Shown: positions 1 through 11,328 of the stretch, one piece after another
Layout: the number at the start of each line of letters is the position of its first letter
How positions within the stretch are numbered: position 1 is the first letter of the stretch
Source of the DNA: Mytilinidion resinicola
Taxonomy: Eukaryota; Ascomycota; Dothideomycetes; Mytilinidiales; Mytilinidiaceae
Reading direction: 5' to 3'
Assembly: GCF_010093595.1 (NCBI RefSeq)
Contig: NW_022985443.1
Location: 1,464,804 to 1,528,803 of the forward strand
DNA: 64,000 nucleotides
Program-made: the position numbers and the translations under genes
The notes under the pieces: generated by a model
Databases searched by the model: none
Told to the model about the DNA's origin: nothing
The model's input: the letters and a program-made list of their open reading frames with translations, nothing else

Positions 1-3000
1 TCACAATTCAGGACATGTGGCATCCAGCGTATTTTGACCAAGATGGAAGGGTTTCAATACGAGGTCATCGACAAGCAGATTGAGCGTTACAGGACAAACG
101 AAGCTATCGACTATGAAGATTTCCTTGATACGGAGAAGAACTCGATGGTCGATAGCGTTGAGGGCGAGGTCAAAGATATGAACGACCCTTCGCAGATTAT
201 CGATGCTATTATGAGCAAGATTCAGGGCAGCAAGACCGAAGACTACTTTGTCTCCGCACTGCAGCATCTTCTCCTGATACGGGATAACGAAGGGGAAGAA
301 CGGTTACGCATGTTCCAGCTTGTCGAATCTATGTTAAGCTATGTGGCCATGGACCGCCGGCTACCAGATATGGACCTCAAACAGAGTCTTAATTTCTCCG
401 TTCAGAGTCTGTTGGATAGATTATATACCGATAGCGAAGCTCGCCAAACGCACCATGAGGCTCTCGAGGCTCGTCAAATCGCAGACTCGGCCATTGCGGA
501 ACGCGATGAAATGAAAGCACAGCTCGAGCTTGGTGCTGATGGTGTCGTGGCAAAATTACAACGACAGCTCGAAGAGCAGGCGTCCATTATCGAGTTGCGA
601 GGCAGGCAAGTTGAAGCCATGAAGGCTGAATTAGCTGAAATTCAACGGATACGGGCACAAGAATTGCAACGCAATGAGCTAGAGACTCGCGAGCTCTATC
701 TCATGCTTCGCGATGCTCAAGATATTGCTGCGTCTGCTTCGAAGAAGGGTGGCAAAGAAGCCCTCGGCGCCACCGATCCTACTCAAATGCAAGGTATTCT
801 GGACCGTGAGAAGATGATGGGCAGACTCGAAATCCAGCTGCAAAGGGCGAAGACGCAAGCACAGCTTGAGGGCAAGAACATGAACCAAGTCACGCCGTCC
901 GAGAAGCTTCGAGAACTCAGAGAACGGATGGAGGGCGAGAGTAGTGGACAAGCTCAGGATTACAGCCACTTTAGCAACGCATATATGGGTTCTGTCACAC
1001 GCCAGAAAAGTGCCATGCCAAGGAGGAAGCCAATCGGTGGAGACTCCTCGGTCGAAGAAGATGGCAGGATGCCTGAAGTCAACGAGGATGAGGAGGATGC
1101 GGTCATCGAAAAACCGAGACTTGTGGAAATGAGAAGGCCGAAGATGAACCCACAACAAGCTACTGGCCTCCTCGGCGAGATCGCCAACAAGGTCAAGAGA
1201 TATGATGAGAGTGACGATGAGGAAGGGGATGGTGTCACGACCGGTCCTTCGCATCCAAGTCTCGAGTCCGACCCCCAGACGCCTGCGGATGCCGATAAGG
1301 CTGATGAGATACCACCCAAAACAGATGCTTCAGCGATACCTCCACCTCCTCCTCCACCCCCTGGGATGCTTGGGTTTCCCGCTGGTCCTCCCGGAATACC
1401 TCCCCCCCCGCCTATGCCCGGATCTAATAATAATGCTAATATCCCCCCTCCTCCACCTCCACCTCCTGGAATGCTGGGCTTCCCTGGTGGCCCTCCTGGT
1501 ATTCCACCTCCACCACCAATGCCTGGTATGGGCATTCCCCCTCCACCACCAATGCCCGGTATGGGTATCCCGCCTCCTCCGCCAATGCCTGGTCAGATGG
1601 ACGGCTCTATGCCTCCTCCTCCGCCACCTGGAGGGTTTGTTCCTGGCGCACCGCCAATGCCAGGTGCAAGGCGTGGTGGGTTCATGCCACACCAGAACCA
1701 GTTCAACGCCGCGCCATCAATTGGTCTTTCAGTTGCGCGTCCGAAGAAGAAGCTCAAGGCTCTCCATTGGGAGAAGGTCGATGCACCACAAACCACCATT
1801 TGGGCCAACCACGCGCCGACGCATGAAGAGAAGGAGGAGAAGTACCGTGAACTGAGCAATAAGGGTGTTCTTGACGAAGTTGAGAAGCTGTTTTTGGCGA
1901 AAGAGATTAAGGCCATTGGCAAGAAGACCTCCAAGAAGGACGAGAAGAAGCAGATTATATCCCGCGATCTCATGCAAAATTTCCAGATCAGCATGTCCAA
2001 ATTCAGCACACTGTCTGTTGATGAGATCGTGCGTAGTATCATTCACTGCGACAAGGAACTGCTGGACAACACCGTCGTCATGGAGTTCATGCAAAAGCCC
2101 GACTTCTGTGACATCCCTGATAACACTGCCAAGCTCATGGCACCGTATTCTAAAGACTGGTCTGGTCCGAATGCTGTGGACAGCAAGAGAGAGCAGGATC
2201 CGAACGAGTTGACGCGCGAGGACCAGATCTATCTCTACACTGCTTTCGAGCTGCATCACTACTGGAAGAGTAGGATGAGGGCGCTTACACTCACTCGTAC
2301 TTTCGAAGCCGACTACGATGAGATTGCAAGGAAATTGCAAGAGGTCGTCCGGGTCTCGGAATCATTGCGCGACTCGACATCTTTGATATCGGTTCTAGGG
2401 CTTATCCTTGACATTGGTAACTTCATGAACGACGCCAACAAGCAAGCCAACGGTTTCAAGCTCTCTACGCTATCTAGGTTAGGTATGCTAAAGGACGACA
2501 AGAACGAGAGCACATTCGCCGATGTAGTCGAGCGTGTTGTCAGGAACCAGTATCCAGGCTGGGAAGGCTTCGCGGAGGAGATTGGCGGCGTCATCACTGC
2601 CCAAAAACTCAACGTCGAACAGCTCCAGCTCGACGCTAAGAAGTACATCGACACCATCAAGAACGTGCAGATGTCGCTTGACTCTGGCAACTTGTCTGAC
2701 CCAAGCAAATTCCATCCCGAGGATAGGGTGAGCATTGTCGTGCAAAGAAGCATGAAGGATGCGAGGAGGAAAGCGGAGCAGATGCAGTTGTTCCTTGAGG
2801 AGATGACCAAGACATATGACGATATCATGGCGTTCTATGGCGAGGATCCGACAGATGACAATGCGCGGAGAGACTTCTTTGCGAAGTTGGCGGCGTTCGT
2901 TCAAGAGTGGAAGGTTGGTACTTCCTTTTTCTTCATCTTCTCATATCCTTGCGCAAGTTGGAGGAGGACAAGGTCAGGGTTTCTAGCGTTCATGAGTGGG

Positions 3001-3784
3001 AGGAAGCATCCAAATGTGTTTTTGAAGCTTACCCCGTGCACAGAAATCCCGCGAAAAGAACATCGCTCTCGAAGACCAACACCGCAGGAACGAAGCCTCC
3101 ATGCGCCGCAAGCAAATCAACCCGGCGCTCGCCAACACGGCCACGGCCTCCTCTGCAGACGGCACGCCCCCCTCCCCAGCCTCCACCGGCGCCATGGACA
3201 CCCTCCTCGAGAAGCTCCGCGCCGCCGCCCCGCAGGCCCGCGACCAGCGCGACCGCCGCCGGCGCGCCCGCCTCAAGGACCGACACCAGGTACGGGTTGC
3301 CTCGGGCCAAAAGATCCCAGACGTCGGCCCTGGCTCCGACGACGGCGGCGACGCCGAGCCAAGCAATGTTGGTCTGCTGAGCCCCAAGTCGGAGGGTGAC
3401 TCGGACGGGCCTACCCTCGTCAGCCCGACAGATGCTGAGCAAGACGTTGCGGACCGTGCGGCGAGTATGCTGCAGGGCCTCCGCGGCGACGGGGACGATG
3501 GTGTCGCGCGCGATGACAGTCTGAGAGTCCGACGACGACGAGAGAGCGCAGATACTGAGCGGAACCAGAGGAGAAGGAGACGGCAAGCGGCTGGGAGTAG
3601 TGATGATAGAGCTGGCGTGGCTAGCCCGCCTCCGATTATGGAAGAGGGAGAGGATGGGGAGGGCGCGGGGAGTCGGGACCGTGATAGCGGTGGGAGTGGG
3701 GGAAGTGCACCTGTCACGATTATTCATCCGCCTAGTCCGGAGCAGGAGGGGCGGCGGTTGCCTACTCCCCCTGGAGACTCATGA
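1..3784 (+). CDS. sepA: Formin (SepA/Bni1-type), 3' part; FH1-FH2-DAD
   Basis: Formins nucleate and processively elongate unbranched actin filaments; in filamentous fungi the SepA type acts at the hyphal tip and septum. The gene enters from outside the window: the frame is open at base 1, so the GTPase-binding region is partly missing. I read exons 1..2913 and 3044..3784 (intron 2914-3043, GTTGGT...CAG), giving 1217 visible residues. In order: the end of the GBD/FH3 region and a coiled coil (to about residue 310), an acidic linker, an FH1 polyproline region (about 445-560) and an FH2 domain starting at RPKKKLKALHWEKVD (about 580-965). Exon 2 encodes a typical autoregulatory DAD, MDTLLEKL followed by an arginine-rich stretch (about 1022-1045), then a disordered tail. 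In exon 2 a CAGGTACG sequence could act as a donor, but the frame stays open to TGA, so I keep it unspliced. Confidence 0.93.
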
Positions 3785-4617
3785 AAGCTGGATTGCGAGA
3801 GAAGGGAAGGGGAGGACATATGAACATGCTCGAGGTAAGCTCGCGTACGCTCTGTTGTCGCTGCAGCACCGGCGTTCTTCTTTCAAAGCTGTTGGGGTCT
3901 GGGGAGGATGGGAGGAGGTGATTGATGGGGTGATTGGCTAGTCTGTATAGATTAACTATCTGGCTGGCTGGATGGAACGAAACTACTCTTGTTGGGTGGA
4001 GTGGTTGGCATAGCTGTTTGATCGAGATCGCTGGATGAATAAGTGGCTTTAAACGATGGATGGATGCGACAGACGAGGAACAGGCTTGGAGTTGTTATCT
4101 GTGCATATTTGCCAACAGGAAGGACTGATTCTTCGACTTTAATATGGCTTTGTTCCTTTCTCTCTTCTTTCTTCATGAGAGATACTCGGGTGTTTCTCTT
4201 GCCCGTCGCATGTCTCGGGCTTGTTTGCAGCCCCGAGATGGGCTTTTGCATAGCGCGCGATTCTTTGTGTGTACTTTTACTTGCGCAGGACTTATGGCGT
4301 TTGGTGTTTGGATGGACTGTTCATTGGGGTGGGTTGAGGAGAGACAGTACCATTTTAATATCTTTCTTCAGGATCTCCGAGGTGCTGCGTCAATAGTGAT
4401 ACTGTATTCTCCGCTTTTGCACGCTTAACACCACTGCAAGGAGGGCCTCAACTGGCAAGTGGTTCATCGGTCAACATGTGGCTTAGTTTCGACAGCTTTG
4501 ATCTTTACATGCTGATTGGATGTTTGAGTAAAGTGAACTCTGTAGATTTCAATTCTAACCCGCGGAGTTAAGACAGTTACAAAGAAGCGAATGCATCGGA
4601 TTACTACTGACATCGTG

Positions 4618-4676
4618 ATACAAAGTGTGCGGCCGAATGCATCAGCCACACCTGCATTCGGCCGCACTCTTTGTAT
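4618..4676. repeat. 24-bp inverted repeat (hairpin) with 11-nt loop
   Basis: Bases 4618-4641 and 4653-4676 are reverse complements with a single mismatch in 24 positions. The core is TGCGGCCGAATGCA and the loop is 11 nt. It lies between two plus-strand genes, about 830 bp after the formin stop codon. It could be a foldback insertion or a structured RNA element; the sequence alone does not decide. Confidence 0.85.
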
Positions 4677-4969
4677 TCAGCTGCTTTGTCATGGCAGCAC
4701 CTTTATACTTCGATTCGTCTACTTTGAAACAGGCTTAATCTGTAAGCGTGAAGCACCTGAGGACTTTACAGGGGAGGTTGCAATACTTGGCGTTGTAGCC
4801 AATCAGCCTTGCTATCCGGGTAAGGGTGGAGCATATACCCTGTCCGCCCTGTTCGTCGTGCCGCCCTATTCATCGCTGCATCCAAAACTCGCTTAGACAA
4901 CTCCTCTGTTAGTAATCTTAGTGTGCGTGGAAAGATAGAGATGTAGCAGCGGGGTTATGGTGAGGTTGA

Positions 4970-4978
4970 TATATAAAT
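4970..4978 (+). promoter_or_regulatory. TATA-like box upstream of Hsp31-like gene
   Basis: TATATAAAT lies about 140 bp before the ATG at 5116, a usual distance for a TATA-dependent, inducible fungal promoter. Function is inferred from position only. Confidence 0.5.
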
Positions 4979-5115
4979 GCGGTATTTGCTGTCAATATTT
5001 GAAGAATCACCCTACTACTGAAATACCCTTCAAACCTTCCTCAATCTGACTCTGATCAACAAGACTTATATCCAAAAATCTTCCAACTAATTGCACGGTA
5101 TTAAATACTCTCAAC

Positions 5116-6054
5116 ATGTCTCCTCTCCCACGCCGCGCCATCATCGCAGTCACTTCTGCCACCGCTCCTCTCCATAATGGCAACCCAACAGGTCTCTTCA
5201 TCAGCGAAGCTCTCCACCCTTTCCAAGACTTCAAAGCCGCTGGATTCGAAGTAGACCTCGTGTCTGAGAAAGGCACATATGTCCCCGATTGGTTGAGTCA
5301 AACACCGGACTTCTTACATGGTGATGACAAGAAGCAATGGGAGGATCTGAGCGGCGAGTTCCGGCAGAAACTGGATAATATGCCCGCCGTGAACACTATT
5401 GATGGGTCAAAGGTATGAGAAGCCGCCGAGATTGAAATGAGGAGTATGCTTACGCATGATTGACAGTATGGCATCTTCTACGCTAGCGCAGGCCATGCGG
5501 CGCTGATTGACTACCCGCATGCGAAAGGCCTACAGAAGATTGCGACGGATGTGTGGGTGCAGGGTGGTGTTGTGTCTGCTGTGTATGTTCCCTGTTCCTC
5601 TTTCGATTAGGGTTGCCATCGGAGGTTTTGGCTGATATGTTCCGCCTAGCTGCCACGGTGAAGCAATCTTTCCCGGCGTCATCGACCCGGAGACCGGCAA
5701 GTCCATCATTGCGGGCAAGACAATCACGGGCTTCACAACTCAAGGCGAGTATGACATGCACATTATGGAGCCCATCCGAAGCTGGGGCGAGCCTCTGATC
5801 GATGAGTGGGCGGAGAAGCTGGGTGCCAAGTGTACGTTATTTCCCTTCTTGCCAAATATGCTTGATCATGACTTTGGAGCTGTGGCTACCAATTGAAAGA
5901 GACGTCTACTAACCCTTTACCCGATACAGACGTTCGAGCCGACGGCGTCTGGGACGACTTTCATATCGTCGATGGGAGGGTTGTGACTGGCATGAACCCA
6001 CAGAGCGCGCACAGTACGGCAAAGGCCGCATTGGAAGTTTTTGAGAAGCTCTGA
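5116..6054 (+). CDS. DJ-1/PfpI-family Hsp31-like protein (class I glutamine amidotransferase fold)
   Basis: Members of this family act as glutathione-independent glyoxalases (methylglyoxal to lactate) and stress chaperones, usually cytosolic. Four exons, 5116..5412, 5467..5582, 5650..5831 and 5930..6054, give 239 residues, the usual Hsp31 length. The nucleophile elbow AVCHG has Cys139 and His140, formed across intron 2. Glu31 in [11 protein letters not shown] fits the conserved acid of the triad. The loop before the elbow reads [13 protein letters not shown], so the first Gly of the usual GGHG is Ser/Ala here. The ATG at 5116 follows a TATA-like box and starts directly with the first beta strand. 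Phases of all three introns (0, 2, 1) join cleanly. Activity on methylglyoxal is inferred from family. Confidence 0.9.
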
Positions 6055-6523
6055 GCGAAGAAAGGGAAAGGACAAGGAACGATGGCTTCGTTGGTTCTGA
6101 CATGATATTTGCTTTCTAGGAATTAGGTACCTAGCAAGAATGAGCGTATTATAGCTATGCTTTGATCATTGCACCACTTCCCAACTTGAAGATATAGTGC
6201 CTAGGTTATGTAGTCAGACTACCATGAAGGCAATTCGTTCTCTTCGGACGCGTGCACCCAGGTAATGATTGATGATAACAGAGAGTTCTGACGCTACATC
6301 TGGCTGAATGCTTACCGCTTTGTCTAGCATTGCGACCTCTCTAGGAGGCGCCATATTAGAACAGCTTGACGTTTATTCATTATAAAGACTTCAATGGCGC
6401 GAAAGTACGTAGAATATGAAGTGGTTAGAATGCAGTGTCGTTAAGTACGCGACGGATATTTCCGAGACCGCGTCCCCCGAGGTCAGGGTCTCACAATTCC
6501 GATCCTCAACACTACCTTCCATC
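6055..6523. other. Intergenic between Hsp31-like and MTQ1-like genes
   Basis: No gene is supported. An ATG at 6416 is in frame with the next gene and would add 36 residues, but the later ATG gives a better mitochondrial presequence. Confidence 0.5.
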
Positions 6524-7988
6524 ATGCGATGGCCTTTTAGGCTGCCACCACAATGCCTACTAATCAGAACCAAGCCAAAGGACCTTGGAAATCGCGCATT
6601 TCTTCCACGAACTCCCTCTCGAAACCTTCAATCGATCTCATCGGGTGCCGAATTCGAGGCGCGTCTTCTAGAACGTCTCATCGAGCCCTGTGAAGACCGC
6701 GCTGCTGCGAATAACGAACTGCGATGGCTTAAGGAACACGCGCAAAAGACTGCGCCAGGAGATGTGGAGACGCAGCATGCATTGTTGAATCGCTTTGTGG
6801 ATGAGAGGTCGACGGGCAAGCCATTGCAATATATTCTGGGTACAGAGTACTTCGGAGATCTCGAGCTGGAATGTCGCCCTGGGGTTCTTATTCCAAGGTA
6901 AAGAAGCCGGAAATCTCTGGTTTAGAATACAAGCTAATGGATATCATGCTTTAAGGCAAGAAACCGCCGCCTCTATCTCCTATCTTGTCCACCTTCTCAG
7001 CCTAGCACCCGAGCTTCCGCGCCGTCTACGAGTTCTTGACCTATGCACAGGATCTGGATGTATTCCGCTTTTGTTTCAGCATGAACTCGCCAAAGCGCGA
7101 CCAGATATACAACTCCGATTGCTTGGCGTAGATATCTCTCTAGAGGCCCTCCAACTGGCCCAGGACAACAGAAGTCGTTTGCTCGAAACCGCCCGTTTGC
7201 AGCTCCCAAATGTGGACGAAGAGCAGAAATTGTCCCATCCAACAGGTCCAAAATACGATACCCCTCGACGGTCGCTCGACATATTGAACACGACTGAATT
7301 CATACAGGCAGATGTGCTCGCCGAAGATTATTTGACCCACGATCCTGCAAAACCAGAATCGGATGTCCCGAGTCTTGAAGCAGCTCTACGTCTCCAATCA
7401 ACCATACGCCTCGGCGAGAGACGGCGCAGAAGTACTTTTTACGAACCCAGACCGAAAATATGGAAGGTTATCATTTGTAACCCGCCATACATCTCACCAA
7501 ATGAATTCTTGCACACGACTAGCCGCTCTGTTCGTGATTTCGAGCCCAAGCTAGCATTGGTTCCGCCGGTGAATTCCCAGGGACCACACACGGACCAAGG
7601 CGACACGTTCTATCCACGACTTCTGAAAATTGCCGACTCGCACCAAGCGATTGTGGTGTTGTTCGAGGTTGCGGACATGGCCCAGGCTCTCAGGGTCGCG
7701 CAGATGGCTAAAAGCTATCAAATAGTACAGGATGAGAGCGCCCCTGCGAACAAGTATTGGCGTGATTGGCTTCGATCCGCCCACCGATGGGATCACATAG
7801 AAATCTGGCGTGACCAACCTGATCAGGCAAGCGATAATGGGACACCTGAAGTAATTGACGGCTTTGATGTCGTCGGCCGTGGTAACGGCCGCTCTGTCGT
7901 CTGCTGGAAGTACGCGGCAAGGAGGTGGTTCGGTAATGGACAGCCCATCTCAACCCAAATTGCAGAATTAAAGGCCCAGGCTACGTGA
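6524..7988 (+). CDS. MTQ1: HemK/PrmC-type protein N5-glutamine methyltransferase, mitochondrial (Mtq1-like)
   Basis: This family methylates the glutamine of the GGQ motif in peptide-chain release factors using S-adenosylmethionine; Mtq1 does so in mitochondria. Exons 6524..6897 and 6956..7988 encode 468 residues. The first 40 residues are rich in Arg and lack acidic residues until Asp20, as in a mitochondrial presequence, which is why I start at 6524 rather than 6416. The SAM motif DLCTGSGC is at about 153-160 and the family signature NPPY at 300-303 (IICNPPYIS). An insertion of about 50 residues after the TTEFIQADV strand and before NPPY is longer than in bacterial PrmC. The intron falls at the IPR/QETAAS junction just before the SAM domain. 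Confidence 0.88.
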
Positions 7989-8060
7989 AGTATGGATTAT
8001 TCAATTGGCATTAGACTTCACAGAGTGGTCTAATCCAACCCATTAAGCCCCAAGGCAACC

Positions 8061-9143
8061 CTAAATTTCGACTAGGAGCTTCTCGGAACTTATACCACCC
8101 TTCATCAGTTCATCCAGCGCCTCGTTGGCTGATCCCAAACCACCTTTAACAACTCTGGCCTTTGGACTCGGCACGAGCTCTCCTGACGCGAGCTTCCCCT
8201 TCAGCCAGTCGTGGAATACGAAACGAAACTGCTCCTTTCTTGCCTCCAGCGGCTCCGGATTCAACACAAACTTCGCCTCCACCCCCTCCACCTTGGGCGA
8301 ATTCTCATCCATGCGCGCCGCCATCGCAACTTTCCCCGTCTCCACGACCTTCAATGCCTTGACCACATCCAACGTCTCCTTGAAGTTCTGCGGCGTAGCA
8401 TGATACGCCACATCAATGCTCAACCCATCCTCCTTTGCCGCCCGCACAATCTCCTCCACCACCCCCGCGTTCTTGTAGTCAAACACCCTACTCGCCCCCA
8501 AACTCTTCACATACGCGTGGTTCTTCTCGCTCGCCGTCGCATACACCACAAAGCCAAACATGCGCGCTACCTGGACGGCCACGCTCCCAACACTCCCCGA
8601 ACCACCCCAAACGAGCAGCCCTTTCTTGTCTGCCGGCGTGTACTTCGTTTCCCGCGGCAAGCCAACCGTGCTCCACCCGGCCCACGTCGTGCTCACAGCC
8701 ATCGGCAACATCGCCGCGTCCTGGAAACTGACCGCATCTGGAATTGGCGCCGCGTTCTCAGCCGGCACGAGCACGCGCGTCTGCAGCGCGCCGTAGTCTG
8801 GGTTTCCCTGCTCGAAGAAGGCGGTCGCGAAGGCGGTCACGCGGGTCCCTGGCAGAGGCGCAGAGGCGGGGACGGCGGAGCCGGCGCTGAGGACGACGCC
8901 CGCGATGTCGGAGCCGAGGATGGCGGGGTAGGAGGAGATGAAGAGGCCGTAGGCGCGCTGGTAGCAGTCGACGGGGTTGAAGGCGACGGCGTGCACGGCA
9001 ATGAGAAGCTCGTTGGGTCCCGGGATTGGGGTTGGGCGGTGGCAGAGGGTTAGGGGGCTACCCTTTGAGAGGAGCATTGCGGCGAGGTGCTGGCCTTCTG
9101 GGATGGGGGTGGAGCTGGAGGTAACTTCGGAGTAGGATGCCAT
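8061..9143 (-). CDS. Zinc-independent MDR-family reductase (ADH/quinone-reductase-like)
   Basis: Medium-chain dehydrogenase/reductase of 360 residues in one exon, convergent with the MTQ1-like gene (72 bp between stop codons). The N-terminal GroES-like part includes AFNPVDCYQR (about 54-63) and GSDIAGVV (77-84). The Rossmann cofactor loop GGSGSVGSVAVQ lies at about 180-191 and suggests NADPH. The Cys/His set of zinc alcohol dehydrogenases is absent, so this is a reductase of the enoyl/quinone/trans-ER-like group. The open frame extends 23 codons upstream, but only from a TTG; the first ATG is at 9143. Substrate cannot be told from sequence. No biosynthetic cluster partner is adjacent. Confidence 0.88.
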   Translation of the reverse strand: MASYSEVTSSSTPIPEGQHLAAMLLSKGSPLTLCHRPTPIPGPNELLIAVHAVAFNPVDCYQRAYGLFISSYPAILGSDIAGVVLSAGSAVPASAPLPGTRVTAFATAFFEQGNPDYGALQTRVLVPAENAAPIPDAVSFQDAAMLPMAVSTTWAGWSTVGLPRETKYTPADKKGLLVWGGSGSVGSVAVQVARMFGFVVYATASEKNHAYVKSLGASRVFDYKNAGVVEEIVRAAKEDGLSIDVAYHATPQNFKETLDVVKALKVVETGKVAMAARMDENSPKVEGVEAKFVLNPEPLEARKEQFRFVFHDWLKGKLASGELVPSPKARVVKGGLGSANEALDELMKGGISSEKLLVEI

Positions 9144-10137
9144 GGTGAGTGATGTGGGTGTTGTTGGAGTTGGATATCGGAAGGGTGAGGGGGCAGTGGT
9201 CGATGTAGGCAAGAGGCTGCGAGAGGAGTGGTTGATATATGCTCAAAAGCTAAGGGAAAATGACTATATATATACCAAATGATAGTCGCAGGACTTAACC
9301 CCTCCCAAACCCCGGCCACCATCCAATGCCTCAAGCCACCATAATCGACTCCTCGGACCCGAAGCATTTCAGCCCAAACATCTTCCAGGCATCATCCAGA
9401 GTATACCTGCAGCTGAAGCTCCGGGATCAAGTCTGCACAACAAGCTCCAACTCTCCGCCCACTCCACCTACACAATGCGGAATACGAAACGAGGCTAGAG
9501 GCCCTTCGTGGATATACGAAGCTGAGTTAGCAGCATACCGGCGCGACCTTTTTGTTTCCCCGATGTCGTAACATACTTTCGCTAGAGCAAGGGATTCGGC
9601 GCTACGTTTCTCGCCGTAATCCGTTCGTCTTGAGAGTGGTGACGGTGGTGTTTGCGGGGTTAGCGGGATTAACGCCGGGTCACGTGGCTTTGGTGCTGGA
9701 TCGCAGGGTGTGGTTGGCTGTAATGGCTTGTCATTGTACATATGCCGTGCATGAGGTAGGCTCGGGAGCTGAGTGTTTGTTTCAGCAGGATGGGTTTGCG
9801 TCACGTTAATGATCTGGAGATGTAGAGGAGGATTCTCAGACGGTGATGACCCTCTAGATTCTCAAAAGTAACGACTACAAGGTACAAGCGCTGGACAAGA
9901 AGAAAAATCGTGAAAACCATCACAAGCCGACTTCGACCTGGGGCTCGACGCCAGAACCTTCAACCTCAATACCACGGGGTGAGCGCTGTGCGCAAGTGCA
10001 CGGCGGCAGTAAGCTTGGTGGCATCATACTCATCACACTACAAGGTTCTTTTTTCTCTTGTTGAGCGCACGCTCTTCTCGAGTGCCGCTGCTCCCTTTCC
10101 TACTGCCAGTGCAGTCCGGCTTGTTGCAGCCAAGCTC
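9144..10137. other. Intergenic upstream of MDR reductase
   Basis: An ATG-started open frame of 81 codons at 9326-9571 (+) and overlapping minus-strand frames have no recognisable features. I see no supported gene here apart from the reductase promoter. Confidence 0.5.
9265..9274 (-). promoter_or_regulatory. TATA-like box of the MDR reductase
   Basis: A ten-base TA run lies about 120 bp upstream of the ATG at 9143. CCCCT (a possible stress-response element) follows about 30 bp further upstream. Function is inferred from position. Confidence 0.45.
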
Positions 10138-10981
10138 AGTGCTTCCATTGAAGATTCCCAGTGTTGAGCGTTTCCAAAGTCAGACCGCAGAGATGAACAT
10201 CGATATCGGGCAAGCCGAGAGATTGCCGAAGGCGCAGCTTGTCTCGTAGTCTGCAAATGAGGGCCTCCATATGGGCTAAAAAAGCAGGACCATGGGGACG
10301 GATACCCACAAAGTTTTAACGGATCAGGTGTATGCAGATCAAGTGAGCTTTGCATCCCTGCCGCAATTCTAGAATAATCCAAGAACAATTGGCAAAAGTT
10401 CGGCAGCGCTACGATAGGATTTAGACTCGAGTCGAAACGCGTTGCAAATAACGAGGAGAACGGCGCAGCGCCATTTGCCGGGCCAGCGGGAAATACTAGA
10501 GCTGGCATGAGCGTTCCAACATGCTATGCTCGGGCAGCCGTTTCGGTAGTGAGGTCTATAGGAATCCTGCGCGAGGAAAAATTCAGGCTAGGCCAGCTCC
10601 TGAAGTGTAGAATGCGAAGTTGCTCTGAGGCGGAAGCTAGAAAGGGGTTCGTTGTAAGTTTTTCGACCTCTGACACCAGCCATGTCTCCTGAGCGGACCA
10701 AAAGTCAGGATCGATGACGAAGTGGTTCTGCTCGAAGAAGAACTTCGCTGCCTCTACTTTGATCTGGCGACAAGTACGTAGGAGGTTGGCGGGGCTGTAA
10801 GCCATTTGGTAATAGGCTCTTTATTTCTCTTTTGAAACGGCGCCAAAGCTCATCAAGATGGCGGTTGGTTATGGCCAATGGGGTCAGCATGACTCCGCTT
10901 GCGCCTCTTGTAACGACTGCAAAGGAGTACATCAGCTCCCGGAGCTCCAAAGGAAGTTCGAAGAATCTCTTGAAATCAGGC
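10138..10981 (-). pseudogene. Decayed 2EXR-type paralogue
   Basis: Pieces of this stretch match the neighbouring 2EXR-type protein (11329-12288) in the same order but in different frames. They are FFELPLELRELMYSFAVVTR with KREIKSLL, then LLRTCRQIKVEAAKFFFEQN, then ASEQLRILHFRSW, then IVALPNFCQLF, then LGLPDIDVHLCG. The frame changes near 10805, near 10520 and again in the 10260-10350 region. An in-frame stop sits directly before the first block, where TTAG could be an acceptor for a lost upstream exon. Several unconnected frame changes make introns an unlikely explanation. It is probably a dead tandem duplicate. Confidence 0.65.
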
Positions 10982-11328
10982 TAAGGTGTCATCCCAACGA
11001 AGGTGATTGACCGAATCTAGATCTTAGATTCAAAGCAATAGACGATATGAAGAAGCCGGGTCATTTAGCTTATGTATGAGATGACGCTTGATTACCTGCT
11101 TACATTAAGTGCTAGGAAATCTGCAGTAAGCTTGCCAGTAGCAAGCAGACAAACGTCAGGATGATTCGATCAGTAGGAACATCTACCACTGTATGTGCGT
11201 AGGAGTAAGATGAATAATAAAAGCGGAAGCAAAACAGACGCAGATGCAGAGAACCGGGCTGATACGAAGATCGGCATGCCAATATCTCATCAATTCCGCT
11301 GAAAAGTCGTTGAAAGATCTGCTGAACT
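10982..11328. other. Spacer between the two 2EXR copies
   Basis: No coding signal. Both copies lie on the minus strand and this is the 3' flank of the intact gene. Confidence 0.5.

Larger units (their letters stand above)
3785..5115. other. Intergenic, formin 3' flank to Hsp31-like promoter
   Basis: Short open frames occur on both strands, but none has a recognisable product or splice support. The stretch holds a strong hairpin at 4618-4676 and a TATA-like box at 4970-4978, listed separately. Confidence 0.6.

Noticed and set aside
9144..9212. Longer N-terminus of the MDR reductase
   Set aside because: The extension begins at TTG, not ATG, and gives a Pro/Thr/Ser-rich leader that is not part of the fold; ATG at 9143 is preferred.
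9326..9571. 81-codon ATG frame divergent from the MDR reductase
   Set aside because: Starts 180 bp from the reductase ATG and overlaps its probable promoter; no motif, no splice signals and competing antisense frames.
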